In this document: positions 23,805-32,129 of the stretch, in pieces
Layout: the number at the start of each line of letters is the position of its first letter
How positions within the stretch are numbered: position 1 is the first letter of the stretch
Assembly: GCF_016863655.1 (NCBI RefSeq)
Contig: NZ_BOPH01000027.1
Span: 42,772 to 106,771, forward strand
DNA length: 64,000 bases
From: Virgisporangium ochraceum
Lineage (GTDB): Bacteria; Actinomycetota; Actinomycetes; Mycobacteriales; Micromonosporaceae
Direction: 5' to 3'
The notes under the pieces: generated by a model
The model's input: only the letters and a program-made list of their open reading frames with translations
Database searches by the model: none
Told to the model about the DNA's origin: nothing
Made by a program: the position numbers and the translations under genes

Positions 23805-25484
23805 GTGACACCACCCGTCGCGGGCGCGTCAACCAACCGCCGGAACTTCCTCAGCCTCATCGGCCTGGGCGCAGCCGCCATGGCCGGTGGTGGAGTCCTC
23901 GCCGGATGCGGCGAGGGCGGCGGAGGCGGGTCCGGTAGCGCCACCGATACCGACAAGCTGAGCGGCGTGCTGCCCAAGCAGCAGAACATCGCGCTCGACA
24001 TCAAGCCCGACATCACCAGCACCCGGCCGGTCGCCGACGGCTACACGACGTTCCCGTCGACGTTCAAGAAGGTCATCACCGAGAAGCCCGGCAAGAGCGG
24101 GCAGAAGATCTCCGCGATGACCCCCGCGTGGGGACCCGCGCCGCCCGGCCTCGGGTCCAACGCCTACTACGACGCGATCAACTCCGAGCTCGGCGTCCAG
24201 GTCGACTTCAGCATCCAGGACGGGAACACCTACGCCGACAAGCTCGGCGCGATGCTCGCGTCCCGCGACGTACCCGACCTGCTGTGCATCCCGGGCTGGG
24301 AGGTGGAGAAGCTCCCCCGCTTCACCGACGCGGTCAAGTCGCTGTTCGAGGACCTCACCGACCACCTCTCGGGCGACAAGGTGTCGGCGTACCCGATGCT
24401 CGCGAGCTTCCCGACCGCCGCCTGGCGTGAGGCGGTCTGGAACGAGCGGCTGATGGCGGTGCCGAACCCCACCGACGGCCCGTACCCGTGGGTGCTGCTG
24501 GCCCGCAAGGACCTGCTTGACGCGGCCGGCCAGCAGATGCCGAAGAGCGGCGACGAGCTGTACGAGCTCGGCAAGAAGATGACCGACCCGAACAAGGGTG
24601 TCTGGGCCTTCGACGACATCTTCCAGATGGTGCAGATGCTGTTCAAGGCACCCGGCTCCAAGCAGGGCTGGGGGCGGGTCGACGGCAAGGTCGTGCACAA
24701 GTACGAGACGCCGCAGTTCAAGCAGGCCGCCGAGTTCATGTCCAAGCTGTACAAGGACAACCTGATCCACCCGGACGTCGTGGCGTCGAAGGGCGCCGAC
24801 AAGAAGACGCTGTTCGCCAGCGGCAAGATCGTCATGATCCAGGACGGCATGGGCGCCTGGCAGCCGCTGCAGGCGCAGTACCAGAAGGTCACGTCGACGC
24901 TCAACGTCCAGCCGGTACCCAACTTCTCCGCCACCGGCGGCGACCCGCTGGTCTGGATGGTCGACGACCCGATCTCGTACACGTTCATCAAGAAGGGCCT
25001 CGGCAAGGAGCGCGTGCAGGAGCTGCTGCGCGTCATCAACTGGTGCTCGGCGCCGTTCGGCACGCAGGAGTTCCTGATGCGCGAGTACGGCGTCGAGGGC
25101 AAGCACTGGAAGAAGGGTGCCGGCGGCGCGCCCGCCAAGGAGGACATCTCGTTCAAGGAGATCCAGAACCAGTACTTCTTCATCAGCGGCCGCAACCCCG
25201 TGGTGCAGCCGTACCCGGACACGCCGAACTACGTCAAGGACATGCTCGGCTACTCCAACGCGCACGTGAAGTACCTGGAGAAGGACCCGTGGGACGGGCT
25301 CAAGCTGGAGTTCCCGGCCCAGTTCAAGGCGAACAAGGTGCCCACCGAGGACAAGTTCACCGACGTCGTGCGCGGCCGGCGGCCGCTCGGCGACATCGAC
25401 ACCATCGTGTCGGAGTGGCGTGCCAACGGCGGTGACGAGGCACGCGACTTCCTGGCCAAGGCGCTGTCAGACGCCGGTCGATGA
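23805..25484 (+). CDS. CUT1 oligosaccharide-binding lipoprotein (559 aa)
   Basis: Large solute-binding protein of the kind paired with LplB/YtcP permeases. The signal sequence has a Tat-like RRNFLSLIG at residues 12-20 and a lipobox VLAGC with Cys35. The mature part binds an oligosaccharide outside the membrane. The GTG at 23805 was chosen because gaaggga lies 7-8 nt upstream and the signal peptide then has the right length; the frame is open to 23724. The stop overlaps the permease start (ATGA). Context with GH31, GH95 and GH3 suggests xyloglucan oligosaccharides as ligand. Confidence 0.9.
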   Translation: MTPPVAGASTNRRNFLSLIGLGAAAMAGGGVLAGCGEGGGGGSGSATDTDKLSGVLPKQQNIALDIKPDITSTRPVADGYTTFPSTFKKVITEKPGKSGQKISAMTPAWGPAPPGLGSNAYYDAINSELGVQVDFSIQDGNTYADKLGAMLASRDVPDLLCIPGWEVEKLPRFTDAVKSLFEDLTDHLSGDKVSAYPMLASFPTAAWREAVWNERLMAVPNPTDGPYPWVLLARKDLLDAAGQQMPKSGDELYELGKKMTDPNKGVWAFDDIFQMVQMLFKAPGSKQGWGRVDGKVVHKYETPQFKQAAEFMSKLYKDNLIHPDVVASKGADKKTLFASGKIVMIQDGMGAWQPLQAQYQKVTSTLNVQPVPNFSATGGDPLVWMVDDPISYTFIKKGLGKERVQELLRVINWCSAPFGTQEFLMREYGVEGKHWKKGAGGAPAKEDISFKEIQNQYFFISGRNPVVQPYPDTPNYVKDMLGYSNAHVKYLEKDPWDGLKLEFPAQFKANKVPTEDKFTDVVRGRRPLGDIDTIVSEWRANGGDEARDFLAKALSDAGR

Positions 25485-26521
25485 CCACACGCGAAACCAT
25501 CGGGGCACCCGGCCCGGACGCCGACCGGGTGCCCCCGCCCGCCGCCACGCGCGCGACCCGGCCGCCGGAGCCGACGCTCGTACCGCGGCGGAAGATGCCC
25601 CTGCGGGCGCGGCTGCGGCGCGACTGGCCGTTGCTGCTGATGTGCGCGCCGGCGATGCTGCTGCTCCTGGTCTTCCACTACCTGCCGACGCTCGGCAACG
25701 TGGTCGCGTTCCAGGACTACAACCCGTACGCCGGCGACTCGCCCCTGCAGGCGTTCCTGCACAGCACGTGGATCGGGTTCGGCAACTTCGAGACCCTGTT
25801 CAACACCGAGGGCTTCTGGCAGGCGCTGCAGAACACGCTGACGATCACGGCGTTCCAGCTCGTGTTCTTCTTCCCGCTGCCGATCGCCCTGGCGCTGCTG
25901 CTCAACAGCCTCGTCTCGACGAAGCTGCGGGCGTTCATCCAGAGCATCGTCTACCTGCCGCACTTCTTCAGCTGGGTGCTGGTCGTGACGTTCTTCGTGC
26001 AGATGTTCGGCGGGGCCGGGCTGCTCGCCGACGCCTTCCGTGACGCGGGCCTGACCCCGTGGAACGTCATGACCAACCCCGACACGTTCATCGTGCTGGT
26101 CACCGCGGAGGCGGTGTGGAAGGACGTGGGCTGGGGCACGATCGTATTCCTGGCGGCACTGTCCACCGTGGACCAGAACCAGTACGAGGCCGCGGCCGTC
26201 GACGGCGCGGGCCGGTGGCGGCGGCTGTGGCACATCACGTTGCCGGCGCTGCGCCCGGTGATCGTGCTGCTGCTGATCCTCCGGCTCGGCGACGCGCTCA
26301 CCGTGGGCTTCGAGCAGTTCATCCTGCAGCGCGACGCGGTGGGCCGGCAGGCCGCGGAGGTGCTCGACACGTTCGTCTACTACCAGGCGATCGTCAACCA
26401 GCAGTTCGGCATCGGTGCGGCGGCCGGGCTGTTCAAGGCCGCCGTGGGACTGACGCTGGTGCTGCTCGCGAACAAGGTGGCGCACATGCTCGGCGAACAG
26501 GGGGTGTACTCCAAGCAATGA
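25481..26521 (+). CDS. ABC sugar permease, LplB type
   Basis: 346-aa inner-membrane permease with a disordered Pro/Arg-rich 45-residue N-terminus and six predicted transmembrane segments. The EAA loop EAAAVDGAGRWRRLWHITLP contacts the ATPase. No ATP-binding gene is in this operon, so a shared MsiK-like ATPase is probably used, as is usual for actinomycete CUT1 importers. It overlaps both neighbours by 4 bp. Confidence 0.92.
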   Translation: MTTRETIGAPGPDADRVPPPAATRATRPPEPTLVPRRKMPLRARLRRDWPLLLMCAPAMLLLLVFHYLPTLGNVVAFQDYNPYAGDSPLQAFLHSTWIGFGNFETLFNTEGFWQALQNTLTITAFQLVFFFPLPIALALLLNSLVSTKLRAFIQSIVYLPHFFSWVLVVTFFVQMFGGAGLLADAFRDAGLTPWNVMTNPDTFIVLVTAEAVWKDVGWGTIVFLAALSTVDQNQYEAAAVDGAGRWRRLWHITLPALRPVIVLLLILRLGDALTVGFEQFILQRDAVGRQAAEVLDTFVYYQAIVNQQFGIGAAAGLFKAAVGLTLVLLANKVAHMLGEQGVYSKQ

Positions 26522-27444
26522 CGGTGCAGACGATCGACCCGGTCCGCCGGCAGCGGCGGCCGGACCGGGCGGCGTGGGAGGAGCCGGAGAGCGCCGTCGG
26601 GCGCACGGCCAAGACCATCGTGCTCACGCTCGTGGTGCTCTCGGTGGCCTTTCCCCTGTGGACGGTGGCGGTCACCAGCATCTCGTCGCGGAAGACCATC
26701 AATGAGACCGGCGGGATGGTGGTGATCCCGCGCGACCTCGACCTGTCGGCGTACATCACCATCTTCTCGGGTGGCCAGGTGACCAACGCGGTCTGGGTCA
26801 GCACGCTGGTCTCCGTGGTGGGCGCGGCGTTCAGCCTGACGCTCACCGTGATGGCCGCGTACGGCCTGTCGCGTCCCAACTCGGTGGCGCACCGGACCAT
26901 CCTCTTCTACTTCCTGCTGACGTTCCTCATCTACCCGGGCATGGTGCCGAGCTACCTGGTCGTCACCGCGTTCGGGCTGAAGGACAACATCTGGGCACTG
27001 GTGCTGCCGAGCGCGATCAGCGCGTTCAACCTCGTGGTGGTCCGCGCGTTCTTCATGAACGTGCCGCAGGAGCTGCTCGACAGCGCGCGGCTCGACGGCG
27101 CCAGCGAGTGGGGCATCCTGTGGCGCATCGTGCTGCCGCTGTCGAAGGCGGTCATCGCGGTGGTCGGGCTGTTCTACGCGGTGACCTACTGGAACGCGTT
27201 CTTCACCGCGCTGCTCTACATCGACGACAACGACAAGTGGCCGGTGCAGCGGCTGCTGCAGAGCTACATCCTGGCCGGGCAGAGCCCCAACGTGTCCGGC
27301 AGCACGGTCGGCGCCTCGATGCCACCGACCCTGGCCATCAAGATGGCGGTCGTCGTCATCACGGTGGCGCCGATCGTGGCCGTGTACCCGTTCGTGCAGC
27401 GGCACTTCGTGAAGGGCGTGATCGTCGGCGCGGTGAAGGGCTGA
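26518..27444 (+). CDS. ABC sugar permease, LplC/YtcP type
   Basis: 308-aa partner permease with six transmembrane segments and EAA-loop-like LLDSARLDGASEWGILWRIVLP. It starts with ATG overlapping the LplB-type stop (ATGA). Its last codons form the left arm of a perfect 13-bp terminator stem. It completes the importer except for the ATPase. Confidence 0.92.
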   Translation: MTVQTIDPVRRQRRPDRAAWEEPESAVGRTAKTIVLTLVVLSVAFPLWTVAVTSISSRKTINETGGMVVIPRDLDLSAYITIFSGGQVTNAVWVSTLVSVVGAAFSLTLTVMAAYGLSRPNSVAHRTILFYFLLTFLIYPGMVPSYLVVTAFGLKDNIWALVLPSAISAFNLVVVRAFFMNVPQELLDSARLDGASEWGILWRIVLPLSKAVIAVVGLFYAVTYWNAFFTALLYIDDNDKWPVQRLLQSYILAGQSPNVSGSTVGASMPPTLAIKMAVVVITVAPIVAVYPFVQRHFVKGVIVGAVKG

Positions 27445-27458
27445 ACCCTTCACCGCGC
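27428..27458. terminator. Bidirectional terminator with the stop codon in the loop
   Basis: gcgcggtgaaggg (27428-27440) and cccttcaccgcgc (27446-27458) form a perfect 13-bp stem with the loop ctgaa, which contains the TGA stop of the permease. It lies between the convergent permease and GH31 genes (GH31 stop 27468) and can serve both strands. Confidence 0.85.
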
Positions 27459-27467
27459 GCGTGACAA

Positions 27468-29768
27468 CTACACAGGCACCCCGTTGAGCGTTATCCGGGT
27501 GGGGGTAAGACGGCCCGGCACCGGTGCGACCGTGACCCGGCGCACCTGTGCCGGGCCGGTCACGTCGACGGCCAGGGTGTCACCGGAGCGGACGGCGACC
27601 ACCGACGAGTCGCCGTCCACGTCCCGCAGGACGGTCCGACCGTCCCCACCGCCCCAGCTGACCACGGTGAGGTCCGTGAACGGACCGTCGCCCACCGCGT
27701 CACCCGGTTCGGTGACCAGGATCAGCGCGCCGTCCCGCACGAACAGCGGGATCCGGTCGACGGGCTGGCTCACCCGGACGTACCGCCCACCGGTGACGGC
27801 CTCGCCGGTCCAGTAGTCGAGCCACGTGCCACCGGGCAGGTACACCTCGCGCTCGCCGGACGGGTCGACCATCGGCGCCACCAGGAGGTCCGCCCCGAGG
27901 CGGTACTCGAGGTCGGCGGTCCAGGCCGCCGGGTCGTCGGGCGAGTCGACCAGGAGCGCCCTGAGCATCGGGACGCCCGTGCGCGCCGACTCCACAGCGG
28001 CCGAGTACAGGTACGGCATCAGCGTGTAGCGCATCCGCAGCGCCTCGGTGGCGTGCCGCTCGGCGTCGGCCGGGAAGTCCCACGGCAACCGGCTCGTGGT
28101 GCCGTGCAGGCGGACCAGCGGCGACAGCGCGCCGAACTGGCTCCACCGCACGTAGAGGTCGGGCGTGGGCGTCCCGTTGAAGCCGCCCGCGTCGTGGCTC
28201 CAGAACGGGACCCCGGAGACGCCGTGCGACAGCCCTCCGCGCAGGGTGCTCGCCATGCCGGGGTAGGAGGCGTTCACGTCGCCGCTCCACTGCGCCGAGT
28301 GGCGCTGTCCGCCGAGGAACGACGACCGGGCCCACACCATGCCGTGGCCGGCCACCTCGCGCGTCACCTTCGACACGATGTCGTTGAACAGCAACGTGTA
28401 CACGTTGTGCAGCTCGACGCCGCGCATCCCGTTGTGCGCGACAGCGTCGGCCGGCACGCCCTCGGCGAAGTCCGTCTTGAACACCGCCACGCCCTGACGC
28501 AGCAGCGCCCGCAGGTCGTTCGCGAACCACTCGACGGCGGCCGGGTTGGTGAGGTCGATGATGCCGCAGGCCGGGTACGAGCCGTGCCACACGTCGGCGA
28601 CGTAGACGCTGCCGTCGGCCTTCTTCAGGAAGTGGTCGCGGTTCGCCTCGAACGCGGGGGCGAGGTGGCTGACGTACGGGTTGATCCAGAGGCAGACGCG
28701 GAAGCCCTGTTCCTTCAGGCTCGCGAGCATCCCCTCGGGGTCGGGGAACGTGCTCGCGTCCCACCGGAGGTCCGACCAGTGGCCGTCGACCTGCCAGTAG
28801 CAGTCGAGGTGCAGCACGTCGCACGGGATGCCGCGGCGGCGGATGTTCTCCGCGCGGGCCATGACGTGCTCCTGCGTGTCGACGAAGAAGCCCGACGAGA
28901 TCCAGGTGCCGAACGCCCACTTCGGCGGCAGCAGCGGCGCGGTGGTGAGCGCGTTGTACCGCTTCAGGATGTCGGCGGGTGCCGGTCCAGCGATCACGTA
29001 GTAGTCGAGGAGGTCGTCGGGTACCAGGATCTGCACGCAGCTGTGCGTCGACTGGCCCATGTCGAACTCCACCGGCATGCCGCTGTCGACGAGCACCCCG
29101 TAGCCCCGGTTGGACAGGTACAGCGGCACCACCTTGTGCGAGCGGTCGCTCTCGCTGCCGAACGCGTCGAAGTTCCACATCAGCGCGCGCTGGCCGCGCT
29201 TGTCGAGCCGGGTGAACTTCTCGCCGAGGCCGACGAACCGTTCCAGCGCAGGCGCCACGAAGCTCTCGTGGTAGGCCGCCACCTCGCCGCCGGCCAGCGA
29301 CCGGCCGAACGGCAGCGTGCGCACCCGGCCGCTGATGTCGCGCTCGCCGCGGTCCTGCTCCAGCAGCACCGTGCCCGCCGCGTCGACGAACCGCAGGTGC
29401 CACGGATCGAGGGTGATCTCCGCGGTGACGGCGCCGGCGCCGATGCGGACGGTCCCGTCGGTGACCTCCACCGTCGCGGCGAAGGCGGCCGGCCGCACGA
29501 GCGCGATCGCCGCCGCGCTGCGGCTGCGGGCGTCGGGCTCGGCCGACAGGCGCACCCGCAGAACGCCGTCGCCGGCGGCGCCGACCCGCACGACCAGCGA
29601 CGAGCCGTCGGACGTGGTGCCCTTGAAGGTGGCGCCACCGACGTCCGTGCCGAGCACCTCGGCCCGGGTCAGGACGGACGGTCCGGCGTCACCCGGCCCG
29701 CGCACGGGCAGGTCGGGCGGGTCGGCCACGAACGTCTCGAAAGGGACCAGGGGCGGGCGAAATGGCAT
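27468..29768 (-). CDS. GH31 alpha-xylosidase (YicI type)
   Basis: 766-aa intracellular glycosidase (no signal peptide) releasing alpha-linked xylose from the non-reducing end of xyloglucan oligosaccharides. The catalytic nucleophile Asp is in VFKTDFAEGVP (about residue 432) and the acid/base Asp in QWSGDVNAS (about 498). The segment WISSGFFVDT and the KTDF nucleophile signature are typical of alpha-xylosidases rather than alpha-glucosidases. The start ATG 29768 has only a weak gaagaaa ribosome binding site. It lies downstream of GH95 with its own ROK-like operator between the two genes. Confidence 0.9.
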   Translation of the reverse strand: MPFRPPLVPFETFVADPPDLPVRGPGDAGPSVLTRAEVLGTDVGGATFKGTTSDGSSLVVRVGAAGDGVLRVRLSAEPDARSRSAAAIALVRPAAFAATVEVTDGTVRIGAGAVTAEITLDPWHLRFVDAAGTVLLEQDRGERDISGRVRTLPFGRSLAGGEVAAYHESFVAPALERFVGLGEKFTRLDKRGQRALMWNFDAFGSESDRSHKVVPLYLSNRGYGVLVDSGMPVEFDMGQSTHSCVQILVPDDLLDYYVIAGPAPADILKRYNALTTAPLLPPKWAFGTWISSGFFVDTQEHVMARAENIRRRGIPCDVLHLDCYWQVDGHWSDLRWDASTFPDPEGMLASLKEQGFRVCLWINPYVSHLAPAFEANRDHFLKKADGSVYVADVWHGSYPACGIIDLTNPAAVEWFANDLRALLRQGVAVFKTDFAEGVPADAVAHNGMRGVELHNVYTLLFNDIVSKVTREVAGHGMVWARSSFLGGQRHSAQWSGDVNASYPGMASTLRGGLSHGVSGVPFWSHDAGGFNGTPTPDLYVRWSQFGALSPLVRLHGTTSRLPWDFPADAERHATEALRMRYTLMPYLYSAAVESARTGVPMLRALLVDSPDDPAAWTADLEYRLGADLLVAPMVDPSGEREVYLPGGTWLDYWTGEAVTGGRYVRVSQPVDRIPLFVRDGALILVTEPGDAVGDGPFTDLTVVSWGGGDGRTVLRDVDGDSSVVAVRSGDTLAVDVTGPAQVRRVTVAPVPGRLTPTRITLNGVPV

Positions 29769-29771
29769 GCT

Positions 29772-29796
29772 TTAGTTTTTCTTCTAACCGAACTAA
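29772..29796. promoter_or_regulatory. ROK-type operator upstream of GH31
   Basis: TTAGTT (29772-29777) and AACTAA (29791-29796) form a perfect inverted repeat. The right half (cgaactaactgt) matches 23732-23743 in the importer promoter. The GH95 stop codon lies inside the repeat. Confidence 0.6.
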
Positions 29797-32081
29797 CTGT
29801 CAACGGCGCCCCGACCTTCGAGACGCAGCAGCCCCAGCGGGCCGGCGAGGCGCACCGGCCGGCCGGCCATGACCGACAGCAGCTCCGGCTCGCCGTCGGC
29901 CACCGACACCAGGAGATCCTGGTCGATCCGCGACTCGATGACGGCCTCGTACCGGCCGGCCGTCCAGGAGAGCCGGCGCACGGTGACCGCGCTGCGGGCG
30001 GCGAGCCCCCGCGCCGAACCGGTGTGCCACGCGGCGGGCAGCGCCGGCAGCAGGTCGAGCCGTCCGGGCCGCGGCGACCGCCCCGCCGCGGTGCGGTCGA
30101 CCGGCCGCGGGTGCGTGGGTCGCCGGGGTGGCTCCGCGAGCACGCGTTGCGTCGAGCGCACCAGCATCGCCGCCACCACCGCCGGGAAGCCGCCCGCGAT
30201 GTCGACGTTGAAGACGGTGCCGCGGTTGTGGGTCGGCACCAGGCTCGGCCGCCAGTACCGGGAGGCCATGAGCGTCAACGTCTCGGCCGCCTCGTCGGCC
30301 AGGCCCAGCGCGGCCGCCGCGAGCCCCACCTGCGCCAGCCCGAACGCCATCTCCCCCGACCGGTCGCCGCGCCAGAACTCCAGCCGCCGCCGGACGGCGA
30401 GCGCGGCCGCCGCCCGCAGCCGCGGATCGTCCACAATGGCCGGATCCGGCTCGTACCACAGTGGATAGAGATGCGAGGCGTGCCGGTGACCGTGGTTGTC
30501 GACGTACCCGGGCGCGGCCCACTCGCTCAGCTCGCCACCGTTGCCGGTCCGGTACGGCGGCAGCGCACGGAGGAGCTCGCGCCAGGCCGGCGCCGCCGGG
30601 TCGTCGACCCCGAGCTCCGCGGTCGCGGCGAGCAGGTTGCGGAGCAGGTCCCGCACGACCGCGAGGTCCATCGTCGCGTTGGCGCAGGCCTGGGAGCCGG
30701 TGTTCGCCGGCGCGTTCTCCGGCGAGTACGAGGGCACGAACGCCGCGGTCGGGTCGTCGGCCCGCACGAAGCCGAGGTGGAACTCGGCCGCCTCGCGCAT
30801 GAACGGCAGCGCCCGCGTCGCGAGGAACTCCCGGTCACCGGTGTAGCACCAGTGGTCGTAGTACAGCCGGGCCAGCCAGCCGGCGCCGGCGGTCCAGAAC
30901 GTCTGGCACCACACCGGTCCGAAGTGGTTCTGCAGGCCGTGCGTCGACAGGTGCACCGGCGCCAGCAGGCCCGGCAGCCCGTACAGCCGCTCGGCGTTGC
31001 GGCGGAAGTGCGGCAGCACCCGCTCGACGAGGTCGAACAGCGGCGGCATCAACTCGGCGCACCCGGTGGGGTGCAGGGCGGCGACGGCCGCCGGCAGGTT
31101 GCCGTCGACCGTGTACCCGCTCGACCAGGGCGGCTCGTAGGTTCCGCTCCACACCCCCTGCAGCACGGGCGGAAGCTCACCGGTGCTGCTGATCACCGCG
31201 TACCGGCCGGCGTCGAACAACCGCCGCACCGTGTCGGGGCCGGGCGGCGCGGCGAGGAGGTCCTCGGTCTGCCGGTCCCGCACCGGTCCCAGGTCCAGAT
31301 GCACGCGGTGGTACAGGTCGCGGTGCAGCGCGGCGTGCGCGCGCAGGAGGTCCGTCCAATGGGGAGGGACGTCGTCGAGGGTCGCCGCTCCGCCGACCAC
31401 CGTGCGCAGCAGCACCAGATCGGGACCGGACAGCCGGCACACCACCGTGTAGCCGCCCGGCCCGCCCGCCGGTGGGTCGGGGAACGTGGCCGTCAGCGTG
31501 ATGCGGTCACCCCGCCGGCGCACGACGGTGTCGACCGGCCGCGGTGGGCGTCCCCTGAGGGGTGACAGCGCGACCGCCCACCGCGCCGGACCGTGCAGGC
31601 GCAGCGCGACCACGTCGTGCGCCCGCGAGACGAACGCCGAGACACCGGCCGGGCCGGCGTCGGTGTGCCAGCGCTGCGTCACCACGCCGGTGCTGAAGTC
31701 GGTGGACCGCGTGTAGCCGCGCCCCGGCACGCTCGGCTCCGGGGTGCACGTGAGCGTCGCGGCGCCGACGAACGGGTCGATGCCCCTCGTCGACGCGTAG
31801 CCGGGCTCCGCCTCGGCGGCGGCGCGCGTCACGAGGTCGGCGGCGTCCTGTGGCCGGCCCGACCGGATGAGCCCGCGGATCGTGGGAACGAGCGGCGCGG
31901 TGTGGGGCGGGTCGAGCGGCGGCAGCACCGGCAGGAAGAGGCGCTCGTGCGACACGGTGACGAGCACCCGCGACGGACCGCCGTAGCAGAGGGCGCCCTG
32001 GCGCCCGTTGCCCACGATCAGCGCCTCTTCCCAGTCGTCCGTCGCGGTGCGGGACGACAGCCCGTCGACAGGGACCGTCAC
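29793..32081 (-). CDS. GH95 alpha-L-fucosidase-like glycosidase
   Basis: 762-aa enzyme of the GH95 (alpha/alpha)6 barrel family, which removes alpha-1,2-linked L-fucose (or L-galactose), a terminal decoration of xyloglucan side chains. Seen are the N-terminal DWEEALIVGNGRQGALCYGG, LPPVLQGVWSGTYEPPW, the catalytic-region motif FVPSYSPENAP near residue 457, and GNGGELSEW. No signal peptide is visible, so it is cytoplasmic. Start GTG 32081. The upstream region carries a half site AAACGAACT (32105-32113) related to the ROK operators. Confidence 0.85.
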   Translation of the reverse strand: MTVPVDGLSSRTATDDWEEALIVGNGRQGALCYGGPSRVLVTVSHERLFLPVLPPLDPPHTAPLVPTIRGLIRSGRPQDAADLVTRAAAEAEPGYASTRGIDPFVGAATLTCTPEPSVPGRGYTRSTDFSTGVVTQRWHTDAGPAGVSAFVSRAHDVVALRLHGPARWAVALSPLRGRPPRPVDTVVRRRGDRITLTATFPDPPAGGPGGYTVVCRLSGPDLVLLRTVVGGAATLDDVPPHWTDLLRAHAALHRDLYHRVHLDLGPVRDRQTEDLLAAPPGPDTVRRLFDAGRYAVISSTGELPPVLQGVWSGTYEPPWSSGYTVDGNLPAAVAALHPTGCAELMPPLFDLVERVLPHFRRNAERLYGLPGLLAPVHLSTHGLQNHFGPVWCQTFWTAGAGWLARLYYDHWCYTGDREFLATRALPFMREAAEFHLGFVRADDPTAAFVPSYSPENAPANTGSQACANATMDLAVVRDLLRNLLAATAELGVDDPAAPAWRELLRALPPYRTGNGGELSEWAAPGYVDNHGHRHASHLYPLWYEPDPAIVDDPRLRAAAALAVRRRLEFWRGDRSGEMAFGLAQVGLAAAALGLADEAAETLTLMASRYWRPSLVPTHNRGTVFNVDIAGGFPAVVAAMLVRSTQRVLAEPPRRPTHPRPVDRTAAGRSPRPGRLDLLPALPAAWHTGSARGLAARSAVTVRRLSWTAGRYEAVIESRIDQDLLVSVADGEPELLSVMAGRPVRLAGPLGLLRLEGRGAVDS

Positions 32082-32104
32082 CCGCCCTACTTTGGCGGGA
32101 CTTC

Positions 32105-32113
32105 AAACGAACT
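32105..32113. promoter_or_regulatory. Possible ROK half-site upstream of GH95
   Basis: aaacgaact shares acgaact with the operator at 23731-23738. Only one half is convincing. Confidence 0.3.
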
Positions 32114-32129
32114 GCAAGGATCCGATCGA

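Noticed and set aside
28053..31565. 1170-codon plus-strand open frame opposite GH31 and GH95
   Set aside because: Composition is that of a frame mirror and both opposite genes have catalytic motifs.
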